Positions 8,290-17,568 of a DNA stretch of 64,000 bases are shown piece by piece. The stretch comes from Zhihengliuella sp. ISTPL4. Its GTDB lineage: Bacteria > Actinomycetota > Actinomycetes > Actinomycetales > Microbacteriaceae. Each line of letters opens with the position of its first letter. Within the stretch, counting starts at the first letter, position 1. Location: NCBI RefSeq assembly GCF_002848265.1, contig NZ_CP025422.1, forward strand, positions 2,758,727 to 2,822,726. Reading direction: 5' to 3'. The translations under genes were made by a program, and so were the position numbers. Below the pieces are notes generated by a model. That model did not search any database, was not told the origin of the DNA, and saw nothing but the letters and a program-made list of their open reading frames with translations.

Positions 8290-9654
8290 ATGAGCACGCA
8301 GAACTTCCCCCTCCCGGACGTCGGCGAAGGGCTGACCGAGGCCGAGATCGTCGCGTGGAAGGTGGCCCCGGGCGACCGGGTCGCCATCAACGACGTCATC
8401 TGCGAGATCGAGACCGCGAAGTCGCTGGTCGAGCTGCCCTCCCCGCACGCGGGCGTGGTCGGCGAGCTGCTCGTCGACGAGGGGGCGACCGTCGAGGTCG
8501 GCACCCCGATCATCACCTTCGTGACCGACCCTGCGGCCGGCTCGGGGGCCGGTTCCGTCGCGCCCGGCACCGTCGCGACGGCGGAGGCGCCCGCGCCCGA
8601 GGAGGGCGGCGGGTCGGTGCTCGTCGGCTACGGCTCCGGAAGTGGCGCGACCTCGCGACGTAAGCGCCCGGCCGAGCGCCCCGTGCGGTCGTCGGTCGGC
8701 GTGATCGCGAAGCCGCCGATCCGCAAGCTCGCCCGTGACCTCGGCGTCGACCTCACGAGCGTGTCGCCCACGGGTGCCGACGGCGAGGTCACCCGCGACG
8801 ACGTCATGAAGCATGCCTCCCAGGCGAGTGTCTTCCGCAACATTGAGACCCCGGAGTGGGGGAGCGTGCGCGAGGAGACCGTCCCGGCCCCGCAGGCCCC
8901 GTCCGGCCTGGCGCGCGGCCTCGCACCGGTGCGCCCGTCAGCGGCCGGCGACGACCGCACCGAATCCATCCCCGTGAAGGGCGTGCGCAAGGCGACGTCG
9001 TCGGCGATGGTGCAGAGCGCCTACTCCGCCCCGCACGTGACGGTGTGGAAGGAGATCGACGCCACCCGCACGATGGAGCTCGTGAAGCGCCTCAAGGCCT
9101 CGCCCGACTACGCCGACATCAAGGTCTCGCCGCTGCTCATCATGGCCCGCGCGGTGATCTGGGCGGTGCGCCGGACGCCGATGGTCAACGCGGCCTGGAT
9201 CGACACCGAGGCCGGGGCCGAGATCGCCGTGCGCCACTACGTGAACCTCGGCATCGCCGCCGCCACGCCCCGCGGCCTGCTCGTGCCGAACATCAAGGAC
9301 GCGCAGGACCTCAGCATGAAGGACCTCGCCCGCGCCCTGAACCGGCTCACGCTCACGGCACGCGAGGGCAAGACCCCGCCGGCCGCCCAGCAGAACGGCA
9401 CGATCACCATCACGAACATCGGCGTGTTCGGGATGGACGCGGGCACGCCGATCATCAACCCGGGCGAGGCCGGCATCGTCGCCATGGGCACGATCAGCCA
9501 GAAGCCCTGGGTCGTCGACGGCGAGGTGCGCCCGCGCTGGGTGACCACGGTCGCCGGCTCGTTCGACCACCGCGTGATCGACGGCGACGGCATGAGCCGC
9601 TTCATCGCCGACGTCGCCTCCATCCTCGAGGAGCCCGCGCTCCTCGTGGACTGA
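8290..9654 (+). CDS. dihydrolipoamide acyltransferase (E2)
   Basis: A 454-residue E2 component. Residues 1-80 form one lipoyl domain with the lipoylated lysine K44 in [10 protein letters not shown] linker rich in Ala, Gly and Pro follows, then a peripheral subunit-binding domain near residues 138-175 ([20 protein letters not shown]) and the catalytic domain ending in [11 protein letters not shown], with the acyltransferase His-Asp. The start ATG 8290 follows GAAAGGA and a 28-bp gap. One lipoyl domain and the low-similarity linker fit the branched-chain type, but pyruvate cannot be excluded. Confidence 0.93.
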   Translation: MSTQNFPLPDVGEGLTEAEIVAWKVAPGDRVAINDVICEIETAKSLVELPSPHAGVVGELLVDEGATVEVGTPIITFVTDPAAGSGAGSVAPGTVATAEAPAPEEGGGSVLVGYGSGSGATSRRKRPAERPVRSSVGVIAKPPIRKLARDLGVDLTSVSPTGADGEVTRDDVMKHASQASVFRNIETPEWGSVREETVPAPQAPSGLARGLAPVRPSAAGDDRTESIPVKGVRKATSSAMVQSAYSAPHVTVWKEIDATRTMELVKRLKASPDYADIKVSPLLIMARAVIWAVRRTPMVNAAWIDTEAGAEIAVRHYVNLGIAAATPRGLLVPNIKDAQDLSMKDLARALNRLTLTAREGKTPPAAQQNGTITITNIGVFGMDAGTPIINPGEAGIVAMGTISQKPWVVDGEVRPRWVTTVAGSFDHRVIDGDGMSRFIADVASILEEPALLVD

Positions 9655-9706
9655 GGGAGTCCACACTTCGGCGCGGCCCGAACGATCGGGTGGCGAGAAT
9701 GGACGG

Positions 9707-10330
9707 ATGAGAACCACGCGGAGCGTCGACCTGCCGGTGTTGTACTTCGGGACTCCCGTCGCGCTGATCACCACGGTCAACCCCGACGGGTCGTCGAACA
9801 TCAGCCCGATCTCGTCCGCATGGGCGCTGGGGACGCGGTACATGCTCGGGCTCGGTGCCGAAGGACAGGCGGCCGCGAATATCGAACGGGTCAGGGACCT
9901 CGTCATCAACCTCCCCTCCGCCGACCTTGTGCACGCCGTGGAGGCGATCGCGCCGACCACCGGCCGCTCGCCGGTTCCCGCCGAGAAGGTTCCCGCGTAC
10001 CGGCATGAGCCGGACAAGTGGAGTCTCGGGGGCTTCACCCCTGTCCCGTCGGACGCGGTGATCCCGTTCCGGATCGCGGAATGTCCGGTGCAGATCGAAG
10101 CGCGCGTGGCGCAGATCATCCCGATCGACGGCGGCGACGCACTGGCGGTCGAAGCGGAGGTCCTGCAGGTCCACGTGCACGAGGACATCCTGAAGGCGCA
10201 CGGACCGGACCGCATCGACACGGACAAGTGGGACCCTCTCTCCTACGCCTTCCGCCACTACTTCGCCCAGGGGCCTCGGGTCGGCTCCAACTTCCGCGCG
10301 CCGCTCCTCGACGACCCCGTCGTGGCGTGA
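9707..10330 (+). CDS. flavin reductase-like FMN-binding protein
   Basis: A 207-residue protein with the N-terminal pattern LYFGTPVALITTVNPDGSSN and SPISSAWALG of the flavin-reductase-like split-barrel family (FMN-binding, dimeric), which includes flavin reductases and related oxidoreductases. GAGAAT lies 6 nt before ATG 9707, indicating leaderless transcription. Its stop overlaps the next gene (GTGA), an ArsR-type regulator, so the pair probably forms a self-regulated unit. The physiological electron acceptor is unknown. Confidence 0.82.
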   Translation: MRTTRSVDLPVLYFGTPVALITTVNPDGSSNISPISSAWALGTRYMLGLGAEGQAAANIERVRDLVINLPSADLVHAVEAIAPTTGRSPVPAEKVPAYRHEPDKWSLGGFTPVPSDAVIPFRIAECPVQIEARVAQIIPIDGGDALAVEAEVLQVHVHEDILKAHGPDRIDTDKWDPLSYAFRHYFAQGPRVGSNFRAPLLDDPVVA

Positions 10331-11019
10331 TCGTCGATCCCTCGTCCGTGTCCCAGCTGGGACACGCGCTCAGCAGCCCGACCCGCGTGCAGATGTGTCT
10401 GGCGCTCCTCGACGGCCGGGCATGGACGTCCGGCGAGCTCGCGCGTGCCGCCGGGGTGTCGAGGTCGACGGCGTCGGAGCACCTGACGACGCTCCTCGAC
10501 GTCCGGCTCGTCGCACTCCGCCGACAGGGGCGGCACTCCTACGTCACCCTCGCGTCTCCCGACGCCGCGCACATCATCGAGGCCGCGACGGCATACGCCG
10601 GGAAGGCGGCTCCCGTCTCGAGCCTTCGTTCAGCGACGGCGCGAGACGGCATGGCCCTGGCCCGCACCTGCTACGACCACCTCGCCGGTCGCCTGGGGGT
10701 CGCCCTCTTCGACGCGCTCGTCGAGCGGGGGCACCTCACGCCGGACCTCGCGGTGACCGCGACGGGGCGCGACCTGTTCGAGAGCATCGCGGGGCCGGAC
10801 GCGTTGGTGCCGTCGTCTCGTCGTCCTCTTGTGCGGAGCTGCCTCGACTGGACCGAACGGCGCTCGCATCTCTCGGGCCACCTCGGAGCCGTCCTCCTCC
10901 GCGCCGCGCGTGACAGGGGCTGGATCCACGCTCAGCAGACCTCGCGCGCCGTGACGATCTCTCCCGCCGGCACGGCCGCCTTCCACAGCCTCTTCGGTAT
11001 TCCGCCGACACTGTCCTGA
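10327..11019 (+). CDS. ArsR-type winged-helix transcriptional regulator
   Basis: A 230-residue regulator. Residues 8-75 form the winged helix: LGHALSSPTRVQMCLALL, recognition helix AAGVSRSTASEHLTTLL and the wing RRQGRHSYVTL. The C-terminal half has no cysteine pairs of classical metal-sensing ArsR proteins, matching the longer ArsR subgroup fused to an unknown domain. GTG 10327 overlaps the stop of the flavin-reductase-like gene, so it may sense a flavin- or redox-related ligand; that is inference from position only. Confidence 0.85.
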   Translation: MIVDPSSVSQLGHALSSPTRVQMCLALLDGRAWTSGELARAAGVSRSTASEHLTTLLDVRLVALRRQGRHSYVTLASPDAAHIIEAATAYAGKAAPVSSLRSATARDGMALARTCYDHLAGRLGVALFDALVERGHLTPDLAVTATGRDLFESIAGPDALVPSSRRPLVRSCLDWTERRSHLSGHLGAVLLRAARDRGWIHAQQTSRAVTISPAGTAAFHSLFGIPPTLS

Positions 11020-11045
11020 CCGCGACCACCCCGTCCGTGCGACGC

Positions 11046-11335
11046 GTGACACAGGCGTTCGCGCGGGAACAGGCTGCCAGGGGTGGGAGAGCCTGAACTC
11101 CCGCGTTCGCCTGAGTGCGCGCGGGGGGCCTGTTCTCGCGACAGCTGACCGTGACACAGGCGTTCGCGCGGGAACAGGCTGCCAGGGGTGGGAGAGCCTG
11201 AACTCCCGCGTTCGCCTGAGTGCGCGCGGGGGCCTGATCTCGCGACAGCTGACCGCGATACAGGCGTTCGCGCGAGAACAGGCTTTCAGGGGTGGAGGGG
11301 CCTGAACTCGCGCGCTTGCGTGTTCTCGCGAGAGG
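11046..11335. repeat. three tandem ~105-bp intergenic repeats with internal inverted repeats
   Basis: Units begin near 11046, 11151 and 11255. The first two are nearly identical over 105 bp (ACAGGCGTTCGCGCGGGAAC at the head); the third is one base shorter in spacing and diverged at its end. Each unit has complementary arms of the type CGCGGGAACAGGC and GCCTGTTCTCGCG, so each can fold into a stem. They fill the gap between the ArsR-type gene and the ROK gene. A related sequence lies at 26108-26190, making this a dispersed family. Confidence 0.85.
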
Positions 11336-11347
11336 GGGGAGAGGGGG

Positions 11348-12562
11348 TCAGGCGGTGAGACGCTGTTCGGCGAGGCGCGGGACGGCACGCTCCCTGGCCG
11401 CACGCCGCGCGGTCGCGATCGCGCCGGCCGACACGACTTCCGCGCCGAGGGTGGAGGCGAGGATCTCCGGTGCGGGCAGGTGCAGCTCGTCGGGGAGGAT
11501 GCGGCGGGCGGCGGCCAGCACGGGTTCGATGCTCTCCGCCACGGCCCCGCAGATGATCACGCGCGCGGGGTCGTACATGCTGCCGAGCACGCCGACGACC
11601 CGCGCGAGGGTGGCCCCCACGCGCTCGGCGACGTGGAGGGCGTCGGGGTCTCCGGAGGCGGCGAGCGTCAGCACCAGCCGGGGGTCGACCGGCCCGTTCG
11701 CCACGAGCCGGCCGATGGCTCCGTCGGTGAGAGCCTCGCCATCCGCGACCGCGGCCTGGGCCTGCTCCTCCAGCGCATACCGCAGCCCGACGGCCGAGCC
11801 GACGCCGACGATGTGATCGAACACCACGCCCTCGCCGACGCCGCCGTGGGCTCCGTGCAGCACGTGCCCATCGACGACGACGCCGCCGCCGAAGCGTTCG
11901 CTGGCGAGCAGGGCCACATAGTCGCGGCAGTCGACGGCCACCCCGAGCGTCCCCTCGGCGATCGCGGCGAGCTGGGCGTCGTTCTTGACCTCGACCACCG
12001 GCGCCCAGTCGCGCAGGGCCTCCGCGAGGCCGGGGTTCGTACGCTCCCAGAAGCCGTCGGGGTGCGGGGGTGAGATGCCGTCGCGGTTCACGGGGGCGGC
12101 GACGCCGGCGCACACGGCGAGCACACGCTCCGGTGGAACGCCGGCCTCGTCGCGCGCGGCGGCGAAGTGCCGCAGGATCGTCGCCCTGCGGTCCTCCACG
12201 CTCTGCGTGGGATCGACCTCCACGCGGTGATGCACGAGCGTGCGATCGAGCAGGTCGGCGACGGTGACGGCGAGATGGGTGTCGCCGGCGTCGATGCCCA
12301 TCACCACGCCGAGGTCCGCCGCGAGGGCGAAGCGGCGTGCGGGGCGCCCGGAGCGGTAGTCGCCGATGGCGCGGGCGTTCGGCAGCTCGCGCAGCACCTC
12401 GGCGGTGACGAGCGTGTCGATGGCGTCGATGGTCGTCGAGCGGGTGAGCGAGGTGCCGGCCATGGCCTCGGTGGCGGTGAACTCGCCGGCCGTCCAGGCG
12501 AAGTCGAGCACCGCGCTCACGCTCGCCCGGCCGGTGCCGAGTCCCGTCGAGACCTCTGTCAC
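11348..12562 (-). CDS. ROK-family transcriptional repressor of the alpha-glucoside locus
   Basis: A 404-residue protein with an N-terminal winged helix (residues 10-70; FTATEAMAGTSLTRSTTIDAI) and a ROK sugar-kinase-like domain from GVVMGIDAGDTHLAVTV on. The NDAQLAAIAEG segment keeps the phosphotransfer Asp region, and FGGGVVVDGHVLHGAHGGVGEG forms the sugar loop, but the CxCGxxGC zinc site of classical ROK proteins is missing. It is divergent from an ABC importer and a GH13 enzyme, so it probably represses both and responds to the imported sugar. GTG 12562 has an AAGGGGA ribosome-binding site. Confidence 0.88.
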   Translation of the reverse strand: MTEVSTGLGTGRASVSAVLDFAWTAGEFTATEAMAGTSLTRSTTIDAIDTLVTAEVLRELPNARAIGDYRSGRPARRFALAADLGVVMGIDAGDTHLAVTVADLLDRTLVHHRVEVDPTQSVEDRRATILRHFAAARDEAGVPPERVLAVCAGVAAPVNRDGISPPHPDGFWERTNPGLAEALRDWAPVVEVKNDAQLAAIAEGTLGVAVDCRDYVALLASERFGGGVVVDGHVLHGAHGGVGEGVVFDHIVGVGSAVGLRYALEEQAQAAVADGEALTDGAIGRLVANGPVDPRLVLTLAASGDPDALHVAERVGATLARVVGVLGSMYDPARVIICGAVAESIEPVLAAARRILPDELHLPAPEILASTLGAEVVSAGAIATARRAARERAVPRLAEQRLTA

Positions 12563-12609
12563 TCCCCTTGACCTTTCTGTCGCCCAGATGAGACAGTACC
12601 TCTAGACGG

Positions 12610-12634
12610 ACTAAATTCGCTCACTAGATTTACT
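12610..12634. promoter_or_regulatory. candidate ROK operator in the divergent promoter region
   Basis: An AT-rich imperfect inverted repeat in GC-rich DNA: ACTAAAT (12610-12616) and ATTTACT (12628-12634), one mismatch from perfect symmetry, between the ROK gene and the sugar-binding lipoprotein gene. The heptamer ATTTACT recurs in the other ROK-associated promoter at 41587-41593. Function inferred from position. Confidence 0.5.
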
Positions 12635-12658
12635 CCGCGGATCTACGAAAGGACGACG

Positions 12659-13984
12659 GTGTCTGCCACACGATCACGGGCGGTGCGCTGGACCGCCGGA
12701 GCGCTCGGCCTCGTGCTGACGGGCGCGGCGCTCACGAGCTGTGCCGCCGGCGGGGGAGCGGAGACGATCCGCTTCACGTTCAGCAAGCGCGAGGCCATCC
12801 CGTTCATGACGGAGCTCGTCGCGGAGTACAACGCGTCGCAGGACGACGTGCGGGTGGAGATCGACACGTCCGGCGTCGACGTCGTCTCCGCGAGCTTCGT
12901 CCGGGGGAACCCGCCCGACATCATGCTCGCCAACTACAACTACGAGGTCGCCCGGTTCGTGCAGCGCTGCGCGCTCACGGACCTCTCCGACACCGAGGCC
13001 GCCGCCGGCATCCGCGAGGACCTGCAGCCGCTCATGGACCAGTACGGCTCCTGCGAAGGGCGCACCAGCGCCCTGCCGTATTCGGTCATGGCCGCCTCCG
13101 TGATCTACAACAAGCAGATCTTCGCGGAGCAGGGCCTGGAGGTGCCGCAGACCTGGGACGAGCTCATCGCCGTCAGCGACCGCCTCCGCGAGGCCGGGAT
13201 CGACCCGTTCTACGCCACTTTCAAGGACGACTGGACGGTCGGACAGGGATGGTACGACTACGCCGTCGGCGGCTCCCTCGACGTGCTGGCGTTCTTCGAT
13301 GCGCTCGCCGCCGAGGGCACCGACGTGGGTCCGGACTCGGAGGTCTCCTTCGAGAAGGACTTCGCGGAGCCGATGGACAAGATGATGGTGCTCGCGAACG
13401 AGTACACGAACGAGGACGCCGCGAGCCGGGCGTACGGGGACGGGAACCTCGCCTTCGCGAAGGGTGAGGCCGCGATGTATCTCCAGGGGCCGTGGGCGTT
13501 CAGCGAGATCGCCAAGACCGACCCCGACCTCGATCTCGGCACGTTTCCGCTGCCCATGACCGACGATCCGGACGACCTGGCTGTCCGGGTGAACATGGAC
13601 CTCGCGGTCATGATCCCGGAGGAGTCCCAGCACCAGGAGGCCGCTCGCGACTTCCTGGAGTACCTCTACCTCCCCGAGAACATCGAGGAGTACAACCGCT
13701 CTCAGCTCGGCTTCACGCCGACGACCGACGCGGCGCCGCCGGACGACCCGCGTGTCGAGGGCATGATCGAGTACTACGACGAGGGCCGCATCTACCAGGG
13801 CCCCTCGGTGCTCGTCCCGAAGACCCTCCCGATCTTCAACTACGCGCAGGCCATGGTCCTCGGCGCCGCCCCGTCGTCCATCCTCCGGACCATGGACGCG
13901 GACTGGGCCCGCATCGCCTTCCGCGCCCCCATCCCCAGCTCCGAGGATTCCGCATCGGGCGAGACAGAGGAGTCCGCGCCATGA
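12659..13984 (+). CDS. sugar ABC transporter substrate-binding lipoprotein (CUT1)
   Basis: A 441-residue extracellular solute-binding protein of family 1. An N-terminal signal peptide ends in the lipobox LTSC (cysteine near residue 30), which would anchor it to the membrane. VRVEIDTSGVDVVSASFVRG, PDIMLANYN and LPYSVMAASVIYNKQIF are typical blocks of oligosaccharide binders. GTG 12659 follows GAAAGGA. Its stop overlaps the next gene. With a GH13 alpha-glucosidase downstream, the ligand is probably an alpha-glucoside such as maltose, isomaltose, sucrose or trehalose. Confidence 0.92.
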   Translation: MSATRSRAVRWTAGALGLVLTGAALTSCAAGGGAETIRFTFSKREAIPFMTELVAEYNASQDDVRVEIDTSGVDVVSASFVRGNPPDIMLANYNYEVARFVQRCALTDLSDTEAAAGIREDLQPLMDQYGSCEGRTSALPYSVMAASVIYNKQIFAEQGLEVPQTWDELIAVSDRLREAGIDPFYATFKDDWTVGQGWYDYAVGGSLDVLAFFDALAAEGTDVGPDSEVSFEKDFAEPMDKMMVLANEYTNEDAASRAYGDGNLAFAKGEAAMYLQGPWAFSEIAKTDPDLDLGTFPLPMTDDPDDLAVRVNMDLAVMIPEESQHQEAARDFLEYLYLPENIEEYNRSQLGFTPTTDAAPPDDPRVEGMIEYYDEGRIYQGPSVLVPKTLPIFNYAQAMVLGAAPSSILRTMDADWARIAFRAPIPSSEDSASGETEESAP

Positions 13985-14895
13985 GCACCAGCACGACCGC
14001 CATCGTCACCGGGGAGCAGCGGAAGATCCGCCGCCACACCCGCCGCGTCGAGCCGATCTACTACCTGTTCCTGCTGCCGACTCTCGTGATCTTCACGCTC
14101 GCGATCACCGTCCCCGGCGTGATCGGCATCTTCTTCAGCTTCACCGACTCGATCGGCATCGGCGAGTGGAGCTTCAACGGGCTGACGAACTACATCGCGC
14201 TGTTCAGCGACCCGGCGATCCTGCAGAGCTATCTCTTCACCTTCGGGTTCTCGATCGCGACCGTGATCGTCGTCAACGTCATCGCGTTCCTGCTGGCCGT
14301 CGGCCTCACCTCCCGCATCCGGTTCAAGACGGGGCTGCGGACGATCTTCGTGATCCCGATGGTGATCTCGGGCATCATCATCGCCTACGTCTTCAACTTC
14401 CTGTTCTCGAACTCGATCCCGGCGGCGGGTGCGGCCACCGGCATCCCGTGGCTGGAGACGAGCCTCCTGGCCAACCCCGATCTCGCCTGGGTGGCGATCG
14501 TCATCGTCACCGCCTGGCAGGCGGTCCCCGGCACCCTTCTCATCTACATCGCCGGACTCCTGTCGGTGCCGGGCGAGGTGTACGAGGCGGCAAGCATCGA
14601 CGGCGCCAGCCGCACTCAGCAGCTCACCCGCATCACGATCCCCCTCGTCGCCGGATACGTCGTCATCAACGTCATCCTCGGCTTCAAGGGCTTCCTCAAC
14701 GCCTACGACATCATCGTCGGCCTCACCAACGGCGGCCCCGGCACCGCCACCCGCAGCGTCGCGATGACGATCATCGCGGGCTTCAACGGCGGCGACTACG
14801 CCTACCAGATGGCCAACGCCACGATCTTCTTCATCGTGGCCGTGCTCATCTCCGTCCTCCAGCTCTCGCTGACCCGCGGAAGGAACACGTTCTGA
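13981..14895 (+). CDS. sugar ABC transporter permease (MalF-like)
   Basis: A 304-residue membrane protein with about six transmembrane segments. The EAA loop, which docks the ATPase, reads YEAASIDGASRTQQLTRITI near residues 200-220. ATG 13981 overlaps the binding-protein stop (ATGA) and places a short basic tail before the first helix. No ATPase gene is in the operon, so a shared MsiK-type ATPase is expected. Confidence 0.93.
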   Translation: MSTSTTAIVTGEQRKIRRHTRRVEPIYYLFLLPTLVIFTLAITVPGVIGIFFSFTDSIGIGEWSFNGLTNYIALFSDPAILQSYLFTFGFSIATVIVVNVIAFLLAVGLTSRIRFKTGLRTIFVIPMVISGIIIAYVFNFLFSNSIPAAGAATGIPWLETSLLANPDLAWVAIVIVTAWQAVPGTLLIYIAGLLSVPGEVYEAASIDGASRTQQLTRITIPLVAGYVVINVILGFKGFLNAYDIIVGLTNGGPGTATRSVAMTIIAGFNGGDYAYQMANATIFFIVAVLISVLQLSLTRGRNTF

Positions 14896-15773
14896 TGTCG
14901 ACGGAGACCCTCACCACCATCCCCGCGGACGGACGCCGGAAGCGGCAGAAGATGGAGCGCGTCAACTGGTCGGGCACCATCATCCTGATCCTGTGCACGG
15001 CGACGATCCTCATCCCGCTGTACGTGACGATCTCGATGGCGTTCAAGACCACCGGCCAGGCGGTCGACGGCAACGCGTTCTCGCTGCCCGCGCCGTTCAG
15101 CATCGACGGCTTCGTGCAGGCCTGGACGCTGACGAAGTTCCCGGTCGGCGCCGCGATCTCGCTGCTCGTCACAGCGGGGACGGTCATCGCGACGATCGTC
15201 CTCGCGGCCTTCGCGTCGTACGCGATCGTGCGCAACTGGGACCGCCGGCTGTTCCGCTACTCGTTCTTCTATCTGCTCGCGGCGATGTTCATCCCCTTCC
15301 CCGTCGTCGCCCTTCCGCAGATCCAGCTCACGGGGCGCGTCGGTCTCGACAACCCGTTCGGCGTGATCATCCTCGCCACGATGTTCCAGCTCAGCTTCAG
15401 CGTGCTGCTGTTCACGGCGTTCCTGCGCTCGATCCCGATCGAGCTGGAGGAGAGCGCGCGGATCGACGGCGCCACGACCTGGCAGACGTTCTGGCGGCTC
15501 ATCTTCCCGCTGCTCGCACCGATGAGCGCCACGGTGGGCATCTTCGCCTTCCTCTACGCCTGGAACGACTTCATGATGCCGTCGCTGATCATCTCCGACC
15601 CGGCGCTGCAGACGTTGCCGGTGCGGCAGAACCTCTTCCAGAACCAGTTCAGCAACAACTACAACGTCGCCTTCGCCTCGTATCTGATGGCCATGGCCCC
15701 CGCGATCGTCGCCTACCTCTTCACTCAGCGCTGGGTGATGGAGGGCGTCACGCAGGGTGCCGTCAAGGGCTGA
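14895..15773 (+). CDS. sugar ABC transporter permease (MalG-like)
   Basis: A 292-residue second permease with about six helices and the EAA loop EESARIDGATTWQTFWRLIF. It starts in the TGATG overlap with the preceding gene and ends in the MEGVTQGAVKG tail characteristic of MalG-type permeases, which contacts the ATPase. It forms the import channel with the product of the preceding gene. Confidence 0.93.
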   Translation: MSTETLTTIPADGRRKRQKMERVNWSGTIILILCTATILIPLYVTISMAFKTTGQAVDGNAFSLPAPFSIDGFVQAWTLTKFPVGAAISLLVTAGTVIATIVLAAFASYAIVRNWDRRLFRYSFFYLLAAMFIPFPVVALPQIQLTGRVGLDNPFGVIILATMFQLSFSVLLFTAFLRSIPIELEESARIDGATTWQTFWRLIFPLLAPMSATVGIFAFLYAWNDFMMPSLIISDPALQTLPVRQNLFQNQFSNNYNVAFASYLMAMAPAIVAYLFTQRWVMEGVTQGAVKG

Positions 15774-15812
15774 CCCGACCCCCGCAAGAAAATCAAGGAG
15801 AGCCTCTTCCTC

Positions 15813-17504
15813 ATGACCGATTCGCTGCTCACCGAGACCCGCGAAGACGACAAGACCGCGACCTGGTGGCGCCAGGCCGCCGTGTACCAGATCTACCCGC
15901 GGAGCTTCGCGGACGCCGATGGCGACGGCCTGGGTGACATCCCCGGCATCGTGTCCCGCGCCGACTACCTCGCCGAGCTCGGCATCGACGCGGTGTGGCT
16001 GAGCCCGTTCTACCCGTCCGAGCTCGCCGACGGCGGCTACGACGTGGCGGACTACCGGAACGTCGACCCCCGTCTCGGCACGCTCGACGACTTCGACGCC
16101 ATGGTCGAGGCCCTGCACGCGCGGGGCATCCGCGTCGTCGTCGACATCGTCCCGAACCACACGTCCGACCAGCACGCCTGGTTCCAGGAGGCGCTCGCCG
16201 CCGGCCGCGGTTCCGCCGCACGGGAGCGCTACATCTTCCGCGAGGGCACCGGACCCGACGGCACGGAACCGCCCACCGACTGGGTGTCGATCTTCGGCGG
16301 CAGCGCGTGGGAGCGCGTCGCGGACGGCCAGTGGTACCTGCACAACTTCGCCGTCGAGCAGCCCGACCTGAACTGGGATCACCCCGAGGTGCGCGAGGAC
16401 TTCCTCACGACGCTCCGCTTCTGGTCGGACCGCGGCGTGGACGGCTTCCGCATCGACGTGGCGCACATGCTGACGAAGGACCTCACCGAGCCGCTGCCGT
16501 CCCGCGCCGAGCTCGACGCGATGGACCGCTCGTCCGGCACGCACCCGATGATCGATCGCGACGACGTGCACGAGATCTACGCTCAGTGGCGCGCGGTCTT
16601 CAATGAGTACGACCCGCCGCGTACCGCGGTCGCCGAGGCGTGGGTCGAGACGCCGGAGCGCCGCGCGAAGTACGCCTCCGCGGAAGGGCTCGGACAGGCG
16701 TTCAACTTCGACCTCCTCGTCGCCGACTTCGAGGCGGCGGACTTCCAGCGCATCATCGCCGACAACCTCGCCCAGGCGCAGGCGGCCGGCTCGTCGACGA
16801 CGTGGGTGCTGTCGAATCACGACGTGACCCGGCACGCCACCCGCTACGGCCTCCCGCCGCTGCGCGGCCGCGCGGTCAAGCAGGGTACAGAATGGGTGCG
16901 CGCGGGCGGCCCGGAAGAGGGCCTCGATCGCGAGGGCGGCCTGCGCCGGGCGCATGCGGCGACCCTGCTGCTGCTCGGTCTGCCCGGCAGCGCGTACCTC
17001 TATCAGGGCGAGGAGCTCGGCCTGCACGAGGTCGCGGACATCACGCCCGACCAGCGCCAGGACCCCGGGTTCTTCCGCGGCGCGGACTTCGACGGCCTCG
17101 GGCGCGACGGCTGCCGTGTGCCCCTGCCGTGGACGGCATCGGGGAGCTCCTACGGCTTCGGCGCGGCCGGCGCGCACCTGCCGCAGCCGGCCTGGTTCGC
17201 GGAACACGCCGTCGAGGTGGAGGACGCCGACCCCGGCTCGACCCTCAACCTCTACCGCGAGGCACTGCGCCTGCGCCGGCAGCTGCAGACAGGGGAGACG
17301 CTCGAGTGGATCGACACGGGCCGCGAGGACGTGCTGCGCTTCCGTCGGCCGAACGGCTGGGAGATCGTGACGAACTTCGGAACCACGCCGTTCGAGCTGG
17401 GCGCCGCGGCCGCTGACGCCGTGCTGTCGACCGTCGCCCTCGACGGCTCCGTGCTGCCCGGCGAGGCCACGGCATGGATCGCCCCGGGGGACCTCGCGAG
17501 CTGA
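15813..17504 (+). CDS. GH13 alpha-glucosidase (oligo-1,6-glucosidase-like)
   Basis: A 563-residue cytoplasmic enzyme with no signal peptide, which would cleave terminal alpha-glucosyl units from imported oligosaccharides. The barrel starts at YQIYPRSFADADGDGLGDI. Catalytic residues visible are nucleophile D215 (DGFRIDVAHM), acid/base E275 (VAEAWVE) and stabiliser D337 (SNHDVTRH); VDIVPNHTSDQH is conserved region I. The start ATG follows AAGGAG by 9 nt, 39 bp after the permease. GH13 subfamily 30/31 is likely; trehalose or sucrose specificity cannot be excluded. Confidence 0.93.
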   Translation: MTDSLLTETREDDKTATWWRQAAVYQIYPRSFADADGDGLGDIPGIVSRADYLAELGIDAVWLSPFYPSELADGGYDVADYRNVDPRLGTLDDFDAMVEALHARGIRVVVDIVPNHTSDQHAWFQEALAAGRGSAARERYIFREGTGPDGTEPPTDWVSIFGGSAWERVADGQWYLHNFAVEQPDLNWDHPEVREDFLTTLRFWSDRGVDGFRIDVAHMLTKDLTEPLPSRAELDAMDRSSGTHPMIDRDDVHEIYAQWRAVFNEYDPPRTAVAEAWVETPERRAKYASAEGLGQAFNFDLLVADFEAADFQRIIADNLAQAQAAGSSTTWVLSNHDVTRHATRYGLPPLRGRAVKQGTEWVRAGGPEEGLDREGGLRRAHAATLLLLGLPGSAYLYQGEELGLHEVADITPDQRQDPGFFRGADFDGLGRDGCRVPLPWTASGSSYGFGAAGAHLPQPAWFAEHAVEVEDADPGSTLNLYREALRLRRQLQTGETLEWIDTGREDVLRFRRPNGWEIVTNFGTTPFELGAAAADAVLSTVALDGSVLPGEATAWIAPGDLAS

Positions 17505-17535
17505 CTGCAGAGGCGGGGCGAGGTCGCCGGTTTGA

Positions 17536-17561
17536 TAATGGTTCTCATTAGCGTTTAGAGT
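17536..17561 (+). promoter_or_regulatory. znuA promoter with Zur-like operator
   Basis: A perfect inverted repeat TAATG-GTTCT-CATTA (17536-17550), resembling the AATGnTTnTCATT core of actinobacterial Zur boxes, lies 5 bp before a TAGAGT -10-like box (17556-17561), which itself is 7 nt from the ATG of znuA. A repressor bound here would cover the promoter. The zur gene is 2.8 kb downstream. Confidence 0.75.
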
Positions 17562-17568
17562 GGGAACC